A stretch of 64,000 nucleotides of DNA from Gracilinema caldarium DSM 7334 (GTDB lineage: Bacteria > Spirochaetota > Spirochaetia > Treponematales > Breznakiellaceae): contig NC_015732.1 in assembly GCF_000219725.1 (NCBI RefSeq), positions 1,426,001 through 1,490,000 of the forward strand, given 5' to 3'. A program made the translations under genes and the position numbers. Position 1 is the stretch's first letter; each line of letters begins with the position of its first letter. Positions 17,528 through 24,972 of this stretch are shown piece by piece. Under the pieces are notes generated by a model. The model searched no databases. It was not told the origin of the DNA and worked only from the letters and a program-made list of their open reading frames with translations.

Positions 17528-18943
17528 ATGAAGTGGATCCGGGTTTTTTGGTTTTTCGCACTCCTCTATATTTTTGGGTTTGCAGGGATCCTTCTATTTA
17601 GCTTTAGTATAAGCAATACTCGACAGCCCGCTTCAATGCTTGTTGTGAGTACTTCCGATATCATTAGTGAGTCCTTTGTTTTGGATCGTTTGTCTGATGC
17701 TGGTTTTCATCATGTGGTTTCAGAGTCTAACCAATGGGTGTATATTGATGATTTTGAGGGACCGAAATCCATACCACTTAAGGATTATTATGATTGTATT
17801 GAACCTTTAGATCCTCGGAATGATGGGTATGCAGATTTATTAAAAACTATTTTTGTATCCAATGGTGTACGGCGATATTTTATTACAATGCAGGGTCTGT
17901 ACCCTTGGAATTCATCAGATACGCTTGTAAGAAAAATAGATAAGATCCTTGTAAATGTAAAACCAACAGTTCAGTTGTATATGACTAATACTGTAGTATT
18001 TCCCTGGTGGCTTATTGGTTTGGTTTTAATGAGTATCTTGGTATATACAGCTTTCAAGTTAGGTTATAAAAAGGAAGTCTTACTTTCTATTCCCGCAAGC
18101 TTAATTCTTTTACCATCAGGTCATGGAAGTATACTGAGTATCGGCCTACTAGTGTCATTACAAATTTGTCTAGGACAATTTCAACATGATATCTTGATTC
18201 GATATTACCATAATGAATTTGATGCTGTTCGATCTCTTATTCGATGGTACAAAGGATCTCTTATTTATGGAATTGTGTTAGTAATGGGTTATTTTTTAAA
18301 TGCTTATGTCTTTACCATTAATTGGATTTGTACTATAGGGGCATTGGTTATACATCCTATGACAGGAATTATAGTTGTTTTACTACGCTTATTTTATTAT
18401 CATGAACTTGGCCATCATCATTTTTTGCCCATAGAGCTCGTGGGTACAACAAAAAAACGTATTGATCCTGTACGAGCTATAATACCCTTTGCTTTTGGTG
18501 CAATAGGTTTTTCCATCTTTTTATTGATTATTCCAGTTAATCCATCAAATAACCTCATGAACAATTCCATTTCAATTCCGTTGACATTAGACCAATATCA
18601 GGCTCATCTTAATACTCAATCTCGTTTTTCTAGTACATCGCTTCATCGCAAAACATCCGAAGGGTATTCCTATAATACCTTTATGCTGGATTCGGATGGT
18701 CTACTATCAAACGAAAAACCTGTCCCGCATGAAAATACATATATAAATTTAGCGATACCACCACTGGAATCTCTACTATTGTCTTTGAATAGTTCTAGCA
18801 TAATAGATCATGAAACTATTGGAAATGTGATATATCTTATGATTGTTATTGCTGGTGCGTTCATTTTATTGTATCGTGCGTCGCATGGTACATTATTACT
18901 TATGTATAAGTCTGGATATTTAGATAAACGGATTGCAGCATGA
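17528..18943 (+). CDS. Unknown multi-spanning membrane protein preceding the Rnf-like genes
   Basis: I do not recognise a family. The protein has an N-terminal membrane segment (about 8-30), a hydrophilic domain of roughly 125 residues, five or more membrane segments between about 157 and 345, a hydrophilic loop to about 430, and a final membrane segment. An HELGH sequence (292-296, within HELGHHH) at the end of a membrane segment formally fits a zinc-metalloprotease HExxH, but no further site-2-protease motif is visible. Its stop overlaps the rnfC-like start (ATGA). It is AT-rich like the genes downstream, and was probably recruited to that membrane complex. Confidence 0.6.
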   Translation: MKWIRVFWFFALLYIFGFAGILLFSFSISNTRQPASMLVVSTSDIISESFVLDRLSDAGFHHVVSESNQWVYIDDFEGPKSIPLKDYYDCIEPLDPRNDGYADLLKTIFVSNGVRRYFITMQGLYPWNSSDTLVRKIDKILVNVKPTVQLYMTNTVVFPWWLIGLVLMSILVYTAFKLGYKKEVLLSIPASLILLPSGHGSILSIGLLVSLQICLGQFQHDILIRYYHNEFDAVRSLIRWYKGSLIYGIVLVMGYFLNAYVFTINWICTIGALVIHPMTGIIVVLLRLFYYHELGHHHFLPIELVGTTKKRIDPVRAIIPFAFGAIGFSIFLLIIPVNPSNNLMNNSISIPLTLDQYQAHLNTQSRFSSTSLHRKTSEGYSYNTFMLDSDGLLSNEKPVPHENTYINLAIPPLESLLLSLNSSSIIDHETIGNVIYLMIVIAGAFILLYRASHGTLLLMYKSGYLDKRIAA

Positions 18944-20256
18944 AAATATATCATTTTCCGCAAGGTGGACTCAAGTTAGAGGATGCTACAGTTCCTCCTG
19001 CAGATACCAGTACCATAGCATTTCTTCCAACTTATGCCTTGATTTCGCTTACCCAACACCCTGGAAAGGAAGCTTTGCCCTTGGTTGATACTGGAGCTTT
19101 CGTTCAAGAAGGGATGCTTATTGGACGGGGCCAAGGAATGGGATCTGCAAATATTCATGCATCTATTCCAGGGCAGGTGGTCAAAATTGTGTCTTGGAAA
19201 TTAGCTGATGGTAGAACTACCCAGGGAGTATTAATTCGCTTAGAAGGCTCTTTTGAAAAATTGGGGAAAAAAAAGGATAACTATAATTGGCAGGGGCTTA
19301 GCAGCTTTGATTTGTTGAGAATTATTTCAGAAAAGGGTATTGTAGAAATGGAAGAGCCAGGTAAACCCTTTATAGATATAATACGGGATGCAACAGGACA
19401 ATCAAAAAAAGTGACCCTTGTTGTAAGAATGATTTTTGACGACCCATGGCTCGTAGCCGACTATGTGCTTGCACAGGAACGCTTGGATGAAATTCTCATC
19501 GGTTCAGCAATTACTTCAAAAGCATCTAATGCAAGTACTATTGTTTTCGTGATTTCTAATGATGAAATTGAGTTAGCAGAACGGATTACAAGTCGTTCAA
19601 AAGATTTGGGTATTCAGGTTACTGTGATTATTACTGGATCCCGTTATCCGCAGAGAAATAAACGGGAACTTGAAACTGTTCTGAAACAATATCAAAAAAA
19701 TGAATCTATTGATTTGGGGTCATACTGTATCTGTAACCCTGCAACCTTGGCAGCTGTGTATGACGCAGTTGTACAGAATAAACCAATACTTGAGCGGTAT
19801 GTTGCTGTTGGTGGCGGCGCTATTAAGCATCCTCAGGTCTTGAGGGTAAGAATAGGTACAAGAATCGGTGATCTTATTTCACAATGTGGAGGTTTTCTCA
19901 TTCAGCCAAAAAAGATTGCCACAGGATCACCGCTCAAGGGAATGATTATACAGGATCTTGATGAACCGATAACCAAAACTACCATTGCGATTGTAGCTCT
20001 GACTGAAGAGCAAATTGGTGGTGAAACGATGAATGACTGTACCAATTGTGGTGAGTGTAGATCTGTGTGTCCTGTTAGGTTAGATCCTGAATATTTATAT
20101 AAATTAGCTTTACTTGGACGGGATTCTGAGGCATTACTTCATAAAGCACATAGTTGTCATGGATGTGGATGTTGTGAAGTTGTTTGTCCTTCCCGGTTAC
20201 CCTTAAGTTCAACTATTAGGGTGTCAATTAAGCGAGGAGCGCAGCAGGCTCTATGA
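18940..20256 (+). CDS. RnfC-like protein, lacking FMN/NADH-binding motifs
   Basis: The protein opens with the RnfC/NqrA-like biotinyl/sandwich domain (FPQGGLKLED, and IHASIPGQVVKI) and ends with two ferredoxin-type 4Fe-4S motifs, CTNCGECRSVCP (about residue 366) and CHGCGCCEVVCPS (about residue 407). The flavin/NADH part that in RnfC reads GxGGAxFPT and NxxECEPY is not recognisable; the matching place reads GIVEMEEPGKPF and RMIFDDPWLVADY. Electron transfer through Fe-S might persist, but NADH oxidation looks lost. It is translated from an ATGA overlap with the upstream gene and overlaps the rnfD-like gene by four bases. Confidence 0.8.
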   Translation: MKIYHFPQGGLKLEDATVPPADTSTIAFLPTYALISLTQHPGKEALPLVDTGAFVQEGMLIGRGQGMGSANIHASIPGQVVKIVSWKLADGRTTQGVLIRLEGSFEKLGKKKDNYNWQGLSSFDLLRIISEKGIVEMEEPGKPFIDIIRDATGQSKKVTLVVRMIFDDPWLVADYVLAQERLDEILIGSAITSKASNASTIVFVISNDEIELAERITSRSKDLGIQVTVIITGSRYPQRNKRELETVLKQYQKNESIDLGSYCICNPATLAAVYDAVVQNKPILERYVAVGGGAIKHPQVLRVRIGTRIGDLISQCGGFLIQPKKIATGSPLKGMIIQDLDEPITKTTIAIVALTEEQIGGETMNDCTNCGECRSVCPVRLDPEYLYKLALLGRDSEALLHKAHSCHGCGCCEVVCPSRLPLSSTIRVSIKRGAQQAL

Positions 20257-21308
20257 ATAGTATTTATGTTGCACGAAAACCCTTAATACACATACGTGAT
20301 GCTACCAGCTACCGGATGTGGCTTGTCTCTAGTGTAGCTCTGCTTGTTATTATACAATCAGCCTTGCATGATAACTACGCATCCTTGATTGTAGCTTTAG
20401 TAGCAGTTGTTTCTGCAATAGTAATGGAACTTGCCATTAATGGGGTTAGAGGTACCTTTACTCTTAATGATGGAAGTGCTGTAACCACAGCCCTCATTCT
20501 TTCTCTGCTTATGCCAAATTCCATCCATCCGGTGATTGTTTCTTTAGGGGCAATTTTCGCAATTGGTGTTGTGAAGCATGTATATGGTGGTCTAGGTACA
20601 AACTGGTTAAATCCTGCTTTAGGCGGTTGGTTATTTACCCTTGTTTCTTGGCCAGAGCGTTTTAGCGAAGCCCTGAATGATTCAGTTTTACAAACCTTTT
20701 ACCAAGCCATTGAACGAGGAGTTATTGATGTTTCAGGGTCACCCCTCGCGATTTTAAAAATTGTTGGTTATAAGGTCAGTTCACAGGATAGTATATTAAC
20801 TGGCATCGTTAATCATTCCTTGTTTTCGCTTATGAATGCAGAACTACCCTCCGGTTATTTTGATTTTTTTTCTCTTTCTAGTCCCGCGATTATTGCCGAT
20901 CGTGGAATTTTAATGCTACTAATCGGAACGATAATTTTAACGGCCTTTCGAATTAATAAACCGCTCATTCCGGCTATGTATATAGCAAGTTATCTATTCT
21001 TAATCCGCCTTTTTGGAGCCATTCCCTTTGGTGGATCCTTTGGTAATGGTGATATGATATTTGGTTTATTACACGGCGGAACGCTTTTATCTGCTTTTAT
21101 TTTGGCAACTGATCCTGGTACCGGAACGAAATCCTATGAGATAGGTATCCTAGTAGCAGGAATTGCGGCGATTTTTGGATTTATATTCAGATATTTAGGA
21201 GGGGTCCCTTATGGAGCTCTCTACGGAATCCTTATAACGAATACGCTTATTCCAACTATACGCTCTCTAGAAATAAGATTGTTTTATACAAATCGGAGAT
21301 CCCTATGA
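20253..21308 (+). CDS. RnfD/NqrB-like membrane subunit, altered flavinylation site
   Basis: Family features of RnfD are present: about ten membrane segments, NWLNPALGGWLF (about residue 120), and the C-terminal LHGGTLLSAFILATDPGTGT with GGVPYGALYGILI. The loop where Rnf/Nqr proteins carry FMN on a Thr (SGATPL-like) reads DVSGSPLA (about residues 159-166), one residue shorter and with Ser where the flavinylated Thr is expected. Flavin attachment is therefore uncertain. It overlaps both neighbours by four bases. Confidence 0.82.
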   Translation: MNSIYVARKPLIHIRDATSYRMWLVSSVALLVIIQSALHDNYASLIVALVAVVSAIVMELAINGVRGTFTLNDGSAVTTALILSLLMPNSIHPVIVSLGAIFAIGVVKHVYGGLGTNWLNPALGGWLFTLVSWPERFSEALNDSVLQTFYQAIERGVIDVSGSPLAILKIVGYKVSSQDSILTGIVNHSLFSLMNAELPSGYFDFFSLSSPAIIADRGILMLLIGTIILTAFRINKPLIPAMYIASYLFLIRLFGAIPFGGSFGNGDMIFGLLHGGTLLSAFILATDPGTGTKSYEIGILVAGIAAIFGFIFRYLGGVPYGALYGILITNTLIPTIRSLEIRLFYTNRRSL

Positions 21309-21733
21309 AACAAGTCGTTAAGGATATTACCATTCTTATGACATGGATCGCTGTTCTTTTTATTTGTTCTTGGTTGCTTGTATGGGTTACTTCGGATATT
21401 AGAAATGCCGCGTTGATCGATGACTGTAACACGAAACTAATAAAGCAAGGAAATAATATTTTGGTAAAACAAATCATAAGCGCTCATGATGGGACTGTAC
21501 TATTCTCATCCAACAAAACTAATAAACATGCCTTGCTTTCATCTATAATCACCACTTCAGGCACTTCGTTGAACCTAATAATCCTAGATGCTTCGAATCG
21601 AATAGATGATCTTTACCCTATAGATTCAAGTTCAAGAATAATAAATCAGCGTACTGATCCAAAAGTGATACACTTTAATGTACGTACGCTGTTATCGAAT
21701 GCGGTTTTAAAAGAGAAAAGGAGTAAGCAGTAA
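21305..21733 (+). CDS. RnfG-position protein, short and without flavinylation motif
   Basis: The gene sits where rnfG lies in C-D-G-E-A-B operons and encodes one N-terminal membrane helix (about 8-28) plus a small extracytoplasmic domain, like RnfG. At 142 aa it is about 60 residues shorter than usual, and the C-terminal SGAT[ST] sequence that takes FMN is absent; the closest stretch is TTSGTSLNL. The assignment rests mostly on position and topology. It overlaps rnfD-like by four bases and ends two bases before rnfE-like. Confidence 0.55.
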   Translation: MKQVVKDITILMTWIAVLFICSWLLVWVTSDIRNAALIDDCNTKLIKQGNNILVKQIISAHDGTVLFSSNKTNKHALLSSIITTSGTSLNLIILDASNRIDDLYPIDSSSRIINQRTDPKVIHFNVRTLLSNAVLKEKRSKQ

Positions 21734-21735
21734 TT

Positions 21736-22374
21736 ATGGATAAGATTGAATCTCATCCTTTCTGGGGTAAACATTCTCCTCTGGCTCAACTATCCTACAT
21801 ACCGTTTCTTCTTGGTGCTTCATCTCGTCTATCAATTGCAATTATGAGTTCAGCCGCACTTTCCTGGGTTTATATGCTATCGAGTGCTACCATACTTGTA
21901 ACAAACAGGTTCATTCCATCCATATTTACATCATTTATTCATGTGTTGATTTGTAGTTTTTGGTCCCTTGTGTTTGGTCTTATTGTATATTTCTTTTCTC
22001 CTGTCTTGTTTTATGAAATGCAATTTCCTCTGATTTTTACTGCAGTTCTTTACATTATCTCTGGAATTGGAAACTCTCTCGAGGTTGATACGCTCAGTAA
22101 TGCAATGAAAAAAACAGTAATACAAACACTTGTTGTAAGTTTTATTATTCTCATCTTTGCTTTAATAAGAGAGACTTTTGGATTTGGCGCCCTCAGTTTG
22201 CCTACTCGAGAGGGTATTTCGGAAATCCTTACTTCAGAAATATCTAGTGATCTTGCTATCAGAAGTATTGCTGCTACCAGTGGAGGACTGATGTTATTAG
22301 GATTTATAATCGGTTTTTATCGAATCATAAGAGAAATGTTAGTCACCTATTATTCCCAGCGGGAGAAAAACTAA
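21736..22374 (+). CDS. RnfE-like membrane subunit without the conserved cysteines
   Basis: This 212-aa protein has six predicted membrane segments and RnfE-like stretches: PLAQLSYIPFLLGASS, PLIFTAVLYII and FALIRETFGFGALS, the last matching the conserved IRE-xxGxG region. In canonical RnfE/NqrD a Cys precedes Pro in the first helix and another follows Asn in PLIVVNC; here these are Ile22 and about Val104. The only Cys is residue 73, elsewhere. The intramembrane 2Fe-2S ligands thus appear lost. Its stop is joined to the rnfA-like start. Confidence 0.75.
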   Translation: MDKIESHPFWGKHSPLAQLSYIPFLLGASSRLSIAIMSSAALSWVYMLSSATILVTNRFIPSIFTSFIHVLICSFWSLVFGLIVYFFSPVLFYEMQFPLIFTAVLYIISGIGNSLEVDTLSNAMKKTVIQTLVVSFIILIFALIRETFGFGALSLPTREGISEILTSEISSDLAIRSIAATSGGLMLLGFIIGFYRIIREMLVTYYSQREKN

Positions 22375-22937
22375 TGTCCTTTCTGTTAACTTTAAGCACA
22401 GCCTTTTTCCTTTTTAATGCCATTATCCAAAATGGTTTTGGCATTGAGTATGCAAGAAATCCGAGAAATGCTCTTATTCCTATAATGGCGATGATTTTAT
22501 CGAGCATCGTGAGCTGGTCTATCCATACCTTTCTATTGAAACCTATTGGTTTTGGAGTATTTGGAGTATTTCTTATATTTCCCATCAGTGTTGTATGCAG
22601 TTTGTTTGTAGCTAAAATTTCGATCCTATTCAAGAGAGGAAGCAGGGAAGACCTTGATCCAACATGTTTTAGCGGATTTAATGGGCTGGCGTTTTTTAGT
22701 GCGTTTCAAATCGTGATCTTTGCACAATCTTTCTTACAGGCCCTCATTATAGCTCTGGGAGGAACTTTAGGCTTTTTATGCATCATAATTCTTTTAAATG
22801 GCATTCAAAAAAGGTCCGAGGTAGAAGCGGTACCCCAATTTTTTAAGGGACAACCATTATTACTCATATCAACAGGTTTAGTATCCCTTGTTTTTTCGGA
22901 ATTACTTCCTATTGTGATACGTATTTTTACAAACTAA
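22374..22937 (+). CDS. RnfA-like membrane subunit without the canonical CP and NC motifs
   Basis: This 187-aa, six-helix protein matches RnfA/NqrE best in SWSIHTFLLKPIGFGVF and in the C-terminal VPQFFKGQPLLLISTGLVSL. The first-helix LGLCP sequence is replaced by FGIEYA, and the ITTNCAVLG loop by SGFNGLAFF, so both usual 2Fe-2S cysteines are missing there, although a Cys occurs a few residues before the second site. It is the last gene of the operon; no rnfB follows. The next gene encodes a GH57-like protein after 138 bases. Confidence 0.75.
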   Translation: MSFLLTLSTAFFLFNAIIQNGFGIEYARNPRNALIPIMAMILSSIVSWSIHTFLLKPIGFGVFGVFLIFPISVVCSLFVAKISILFKRGSREDLDPTCFSGFNGLAFFSAFQIVIFAQSFLQALIIALGGTLGFLCIIILLNGIQKRSEVEAVPQFFKGQPLLLISTGLVSLVFSELLPIVIRIFTN

Positions 22938-23075
22938 ACCCATTATTAAAGTACTTTTGAATATGATACAGAGCTTTTTTTATGTTTTGTTAGAAATCTT
23001 GCTTTTCAGACTGATAATTATGGTCTATTATAAGGAATTAAGAGAATCATACGGCGTTAGAAGTGGAAACTATAT

Positions 23076-24917
23076 ATGAATAAAGTAAAAGTCATTATCC
23101 TTACCCATCATCACGTCCCGTTTGGTTCTTCTGGGGAAGAATTTGAATCCTATTATACGAAAAGACTAAAACCTCTTGTTACCAGCCTTTATAAGGCCCC
23201 TCATTTTTCAATTCTTTTGCATTGTTCAGGAGTTTTACTCGAATGGATAGAAAAACATCATCCTGAATTGTTTATGCTCTTGGAAGAACTGATTAATCGA
23301 AAGCAGATTGAACTATTAGGTGGTGGCTATTATGAACCTGTTTTTCCGCTTCTTTCTGTTACTGACAAGATTGGACAAATAGAATTACTCACTACCTACA
23401 TCAGAAAGCACTTTGGTAAACGTCCACGAGGATGCTGGTTGCCGGGAATGTTCTGGGAACAGAATTATGCTTCTGTTTTAAACACCTGTGGTATTGATTA
23501 CGCCTTTGTCCATTATGATCAATTTTTACATACTAGGAATGATGAAAGCATAAACCATATATTTATAACTGAAGATCAGGGAAAACTTAGTACTCTTTTC
23601 CCGGTAAAGCCTATTGGTTCATGTGATGAGGCTATCGCCTACCTCGACAAGTATAAAACCATTGTAAAAAAAGGAGAGCGAGAGGACCAAATCCTATCTT
23701 TACTGATAAATCTTGAATCTGTGGGTCCAGAAGATACGTATATTGATGAAGTTGAACGCGGTTTTGATTCCTTGTTTGCTTATATTTCCAAGGAATCCGA
23801 GTGTTTTGATTTAACATTACCTATAAAATATCTCAAACAGGATGTAAAGGCCGTTAAAACATATTTAACAGGAGTAAATCCTCGACAAAGTCTCGTTAAA
23901 TATCCAGAAGCAAACGATATTTATGGAAAAATGATTTATGTCCATACCCTGGTAAATCAGCTTAGGGGTGACAAGGCCCGTAAAAAAAATGCCCGGGAAG
24001 AACTCTGGAAAGCCCAGGGTATTGATATGTTTTATATGGATTCATCCAGGGGCATACAGAATAGGATGCTTCGAAAAGCTGTTTATAAGTCTTTACTTGA
24101 GGCCGAAAGAATAACCAGGGAGAAGGGAGTCTTTATTCCCTCTATTCTTACCTTTGATTTTAACTTGGATGGCAAACCTGAATATGTTATACAGGGTAAC
24201 GAAATAAGTTGCTGTATCAGTCAAAAGGGTGCATCCGTATTTGAACTAGACTATTTCCCTGTTGCGACAAATTATACCGATACCTTTAGATTACAAGAGG
24301 AAGGGGGTACTAGGTCCTATAAACGAACCTCTTTCGTAGAATATCTCTGTCCTGCTGGAAGCTCCTTGCATGAAATACTATCGGATAGTCAGAATCGTAA
24401 TCGATTTCTTGGTGACGAATGGTTTACAGAAGAAACAGTAAGTCGTTCACAAAACTCAATTGGTTTTAGTACCGATGGCATAAAAACAAAACCCTTTGGT
24501 ACTATAGAAGTTAAAAAACAGTATTCACTGAAAAAGAATGTGCTCACCGTAAACTATATCTTGATTAACAGAGGTATTGAATCTGAACGATTCACCTTTT
24601 TACCTCAAATAGAATTTTCTTTCGCTGAGTTTTCAACCAGGGCATATCAGTTGTTTGTCCTTCAGGGTGATATAAAAAAAGAACATGACCTGGATGTTTG
24701 GGAAATTCGAAATGCTGATTCTGTTCTTTTTAAGGATTGTGTAAACGATGTGTTAATATCAATAAAATCAGTCATGCCCTTTGATACCTGGCAGTATCAA
24801 GTGTTTGAGCCCCAGTCGGTATATCAATCTACCTGTATTCTTCCGGTTAAAGAAGTTCTGTTGACTCCCGGCGAACAATGGGAAACCAGTTTTCAACTTG
24901 TCTTTGAAAAGCTGTGA
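23076..24917 (+). CDS. GH57-like protein, probably catalytically altered
   Basis: The N-terminal barrel resembles GH57 4-alpha-glucanotransferases: LTHHHVPFG (motif 1), GGGYYEPVFP (motif 2, about residue 82) and CWLPGMFWEQ (motif 3, about residue 120), with a beta-sandwich C-terminal half. In active enzymes motif 3 reads WLTERVWEP, where the first Glu is the nucleophile; here that position is Gly124. The GDDGEKFG motif carrying the acid/base Asp reads INLESVGPED. The protein may bind glucan without cleaving it. It stands between the Rnf-like operon and metG, and shares their AT-rich composition with the former. Confidence 0.75.
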   Translation: MNKVKVIILTHHHVPFGSSGEEFESYYTKRLKPLVTSLYKAPHFSILLHCSGVLLEWIEKHHPELFMLLEELINRKQIELLGGGYYEPVFPLLSVTDKIGQIELLTTYIRKHFGKRPRGCWLPGMFWEQNYASVLNTCGIDYAFVHYDQFLHTRNDESINHIFITEDQGKLSTLFPVKPIGSCDEAIAYLDKYKTIVKKGEREDQILSLLINLESVGPEDTYIDEVERGFDSLFAYISKESECFDLTLPIKYLKQDVKAVKTYLTGVNPRQSLVKYPEANDIYGKMIYVHTLVNQLRGDKARKKNAREELWKAQGIDMFYMDSSRGIQNRMLRKAVYKSLLEAERITREKGVFIPSILTFDFNLDGKPEYVIQGNEISCCISQKGASVFELDYFPVATNYTDTFRLQEEGGTRSYKRTSFVEYLCPAGSSLHEILSDSQNRNRFLGDEWFTEETVSRSQNSIGFSTDGIKTKPFGTIEVKKQYSLKKNVLTVNYILINRGIESERFTFLPQIEFSFAEFSTRAYQLFVLQGDIKKEHDLDVWEIRNADSVLFKDCVNDVLISIKSVMPFDTWQYQVFEPQSVYQSTCILPVKEVLLTPGEQWETSFQLVFEKL

Positions 24918-24934
24918 ATCCAATCAACTTTAGC

Positions 24935-24963
24935 TTGACAGAGCAGTAACTGCTCCCTATAGT
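24935..24963 (+). promoter_or_regulatory. metG promoter with a palindromic operator in its spacer
   Basis: TTGACA (24935-24940) and TATAGT (24958-24963) are separated by exactly 17 bases. The spacer contains the palindrome GAGCAGT-A-ACTGCTC (24941-24955), seven-base arms, well placed for a repressor. Only nine bases separate the -10 from the metG ATG, so the leader would be about three bases. Confidence 0.7.
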
Positions 24964-24972
24964 AACAAAACT

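Noticed and set aside
17528-24917. Horizontally acquired island or mobile element around the Rnf-like genes
   Set aside because: The region is more AT-rich than its flanks, but I see no integrase, transposase, tRNA or flanking repeat, and operon structure is tight and intact.
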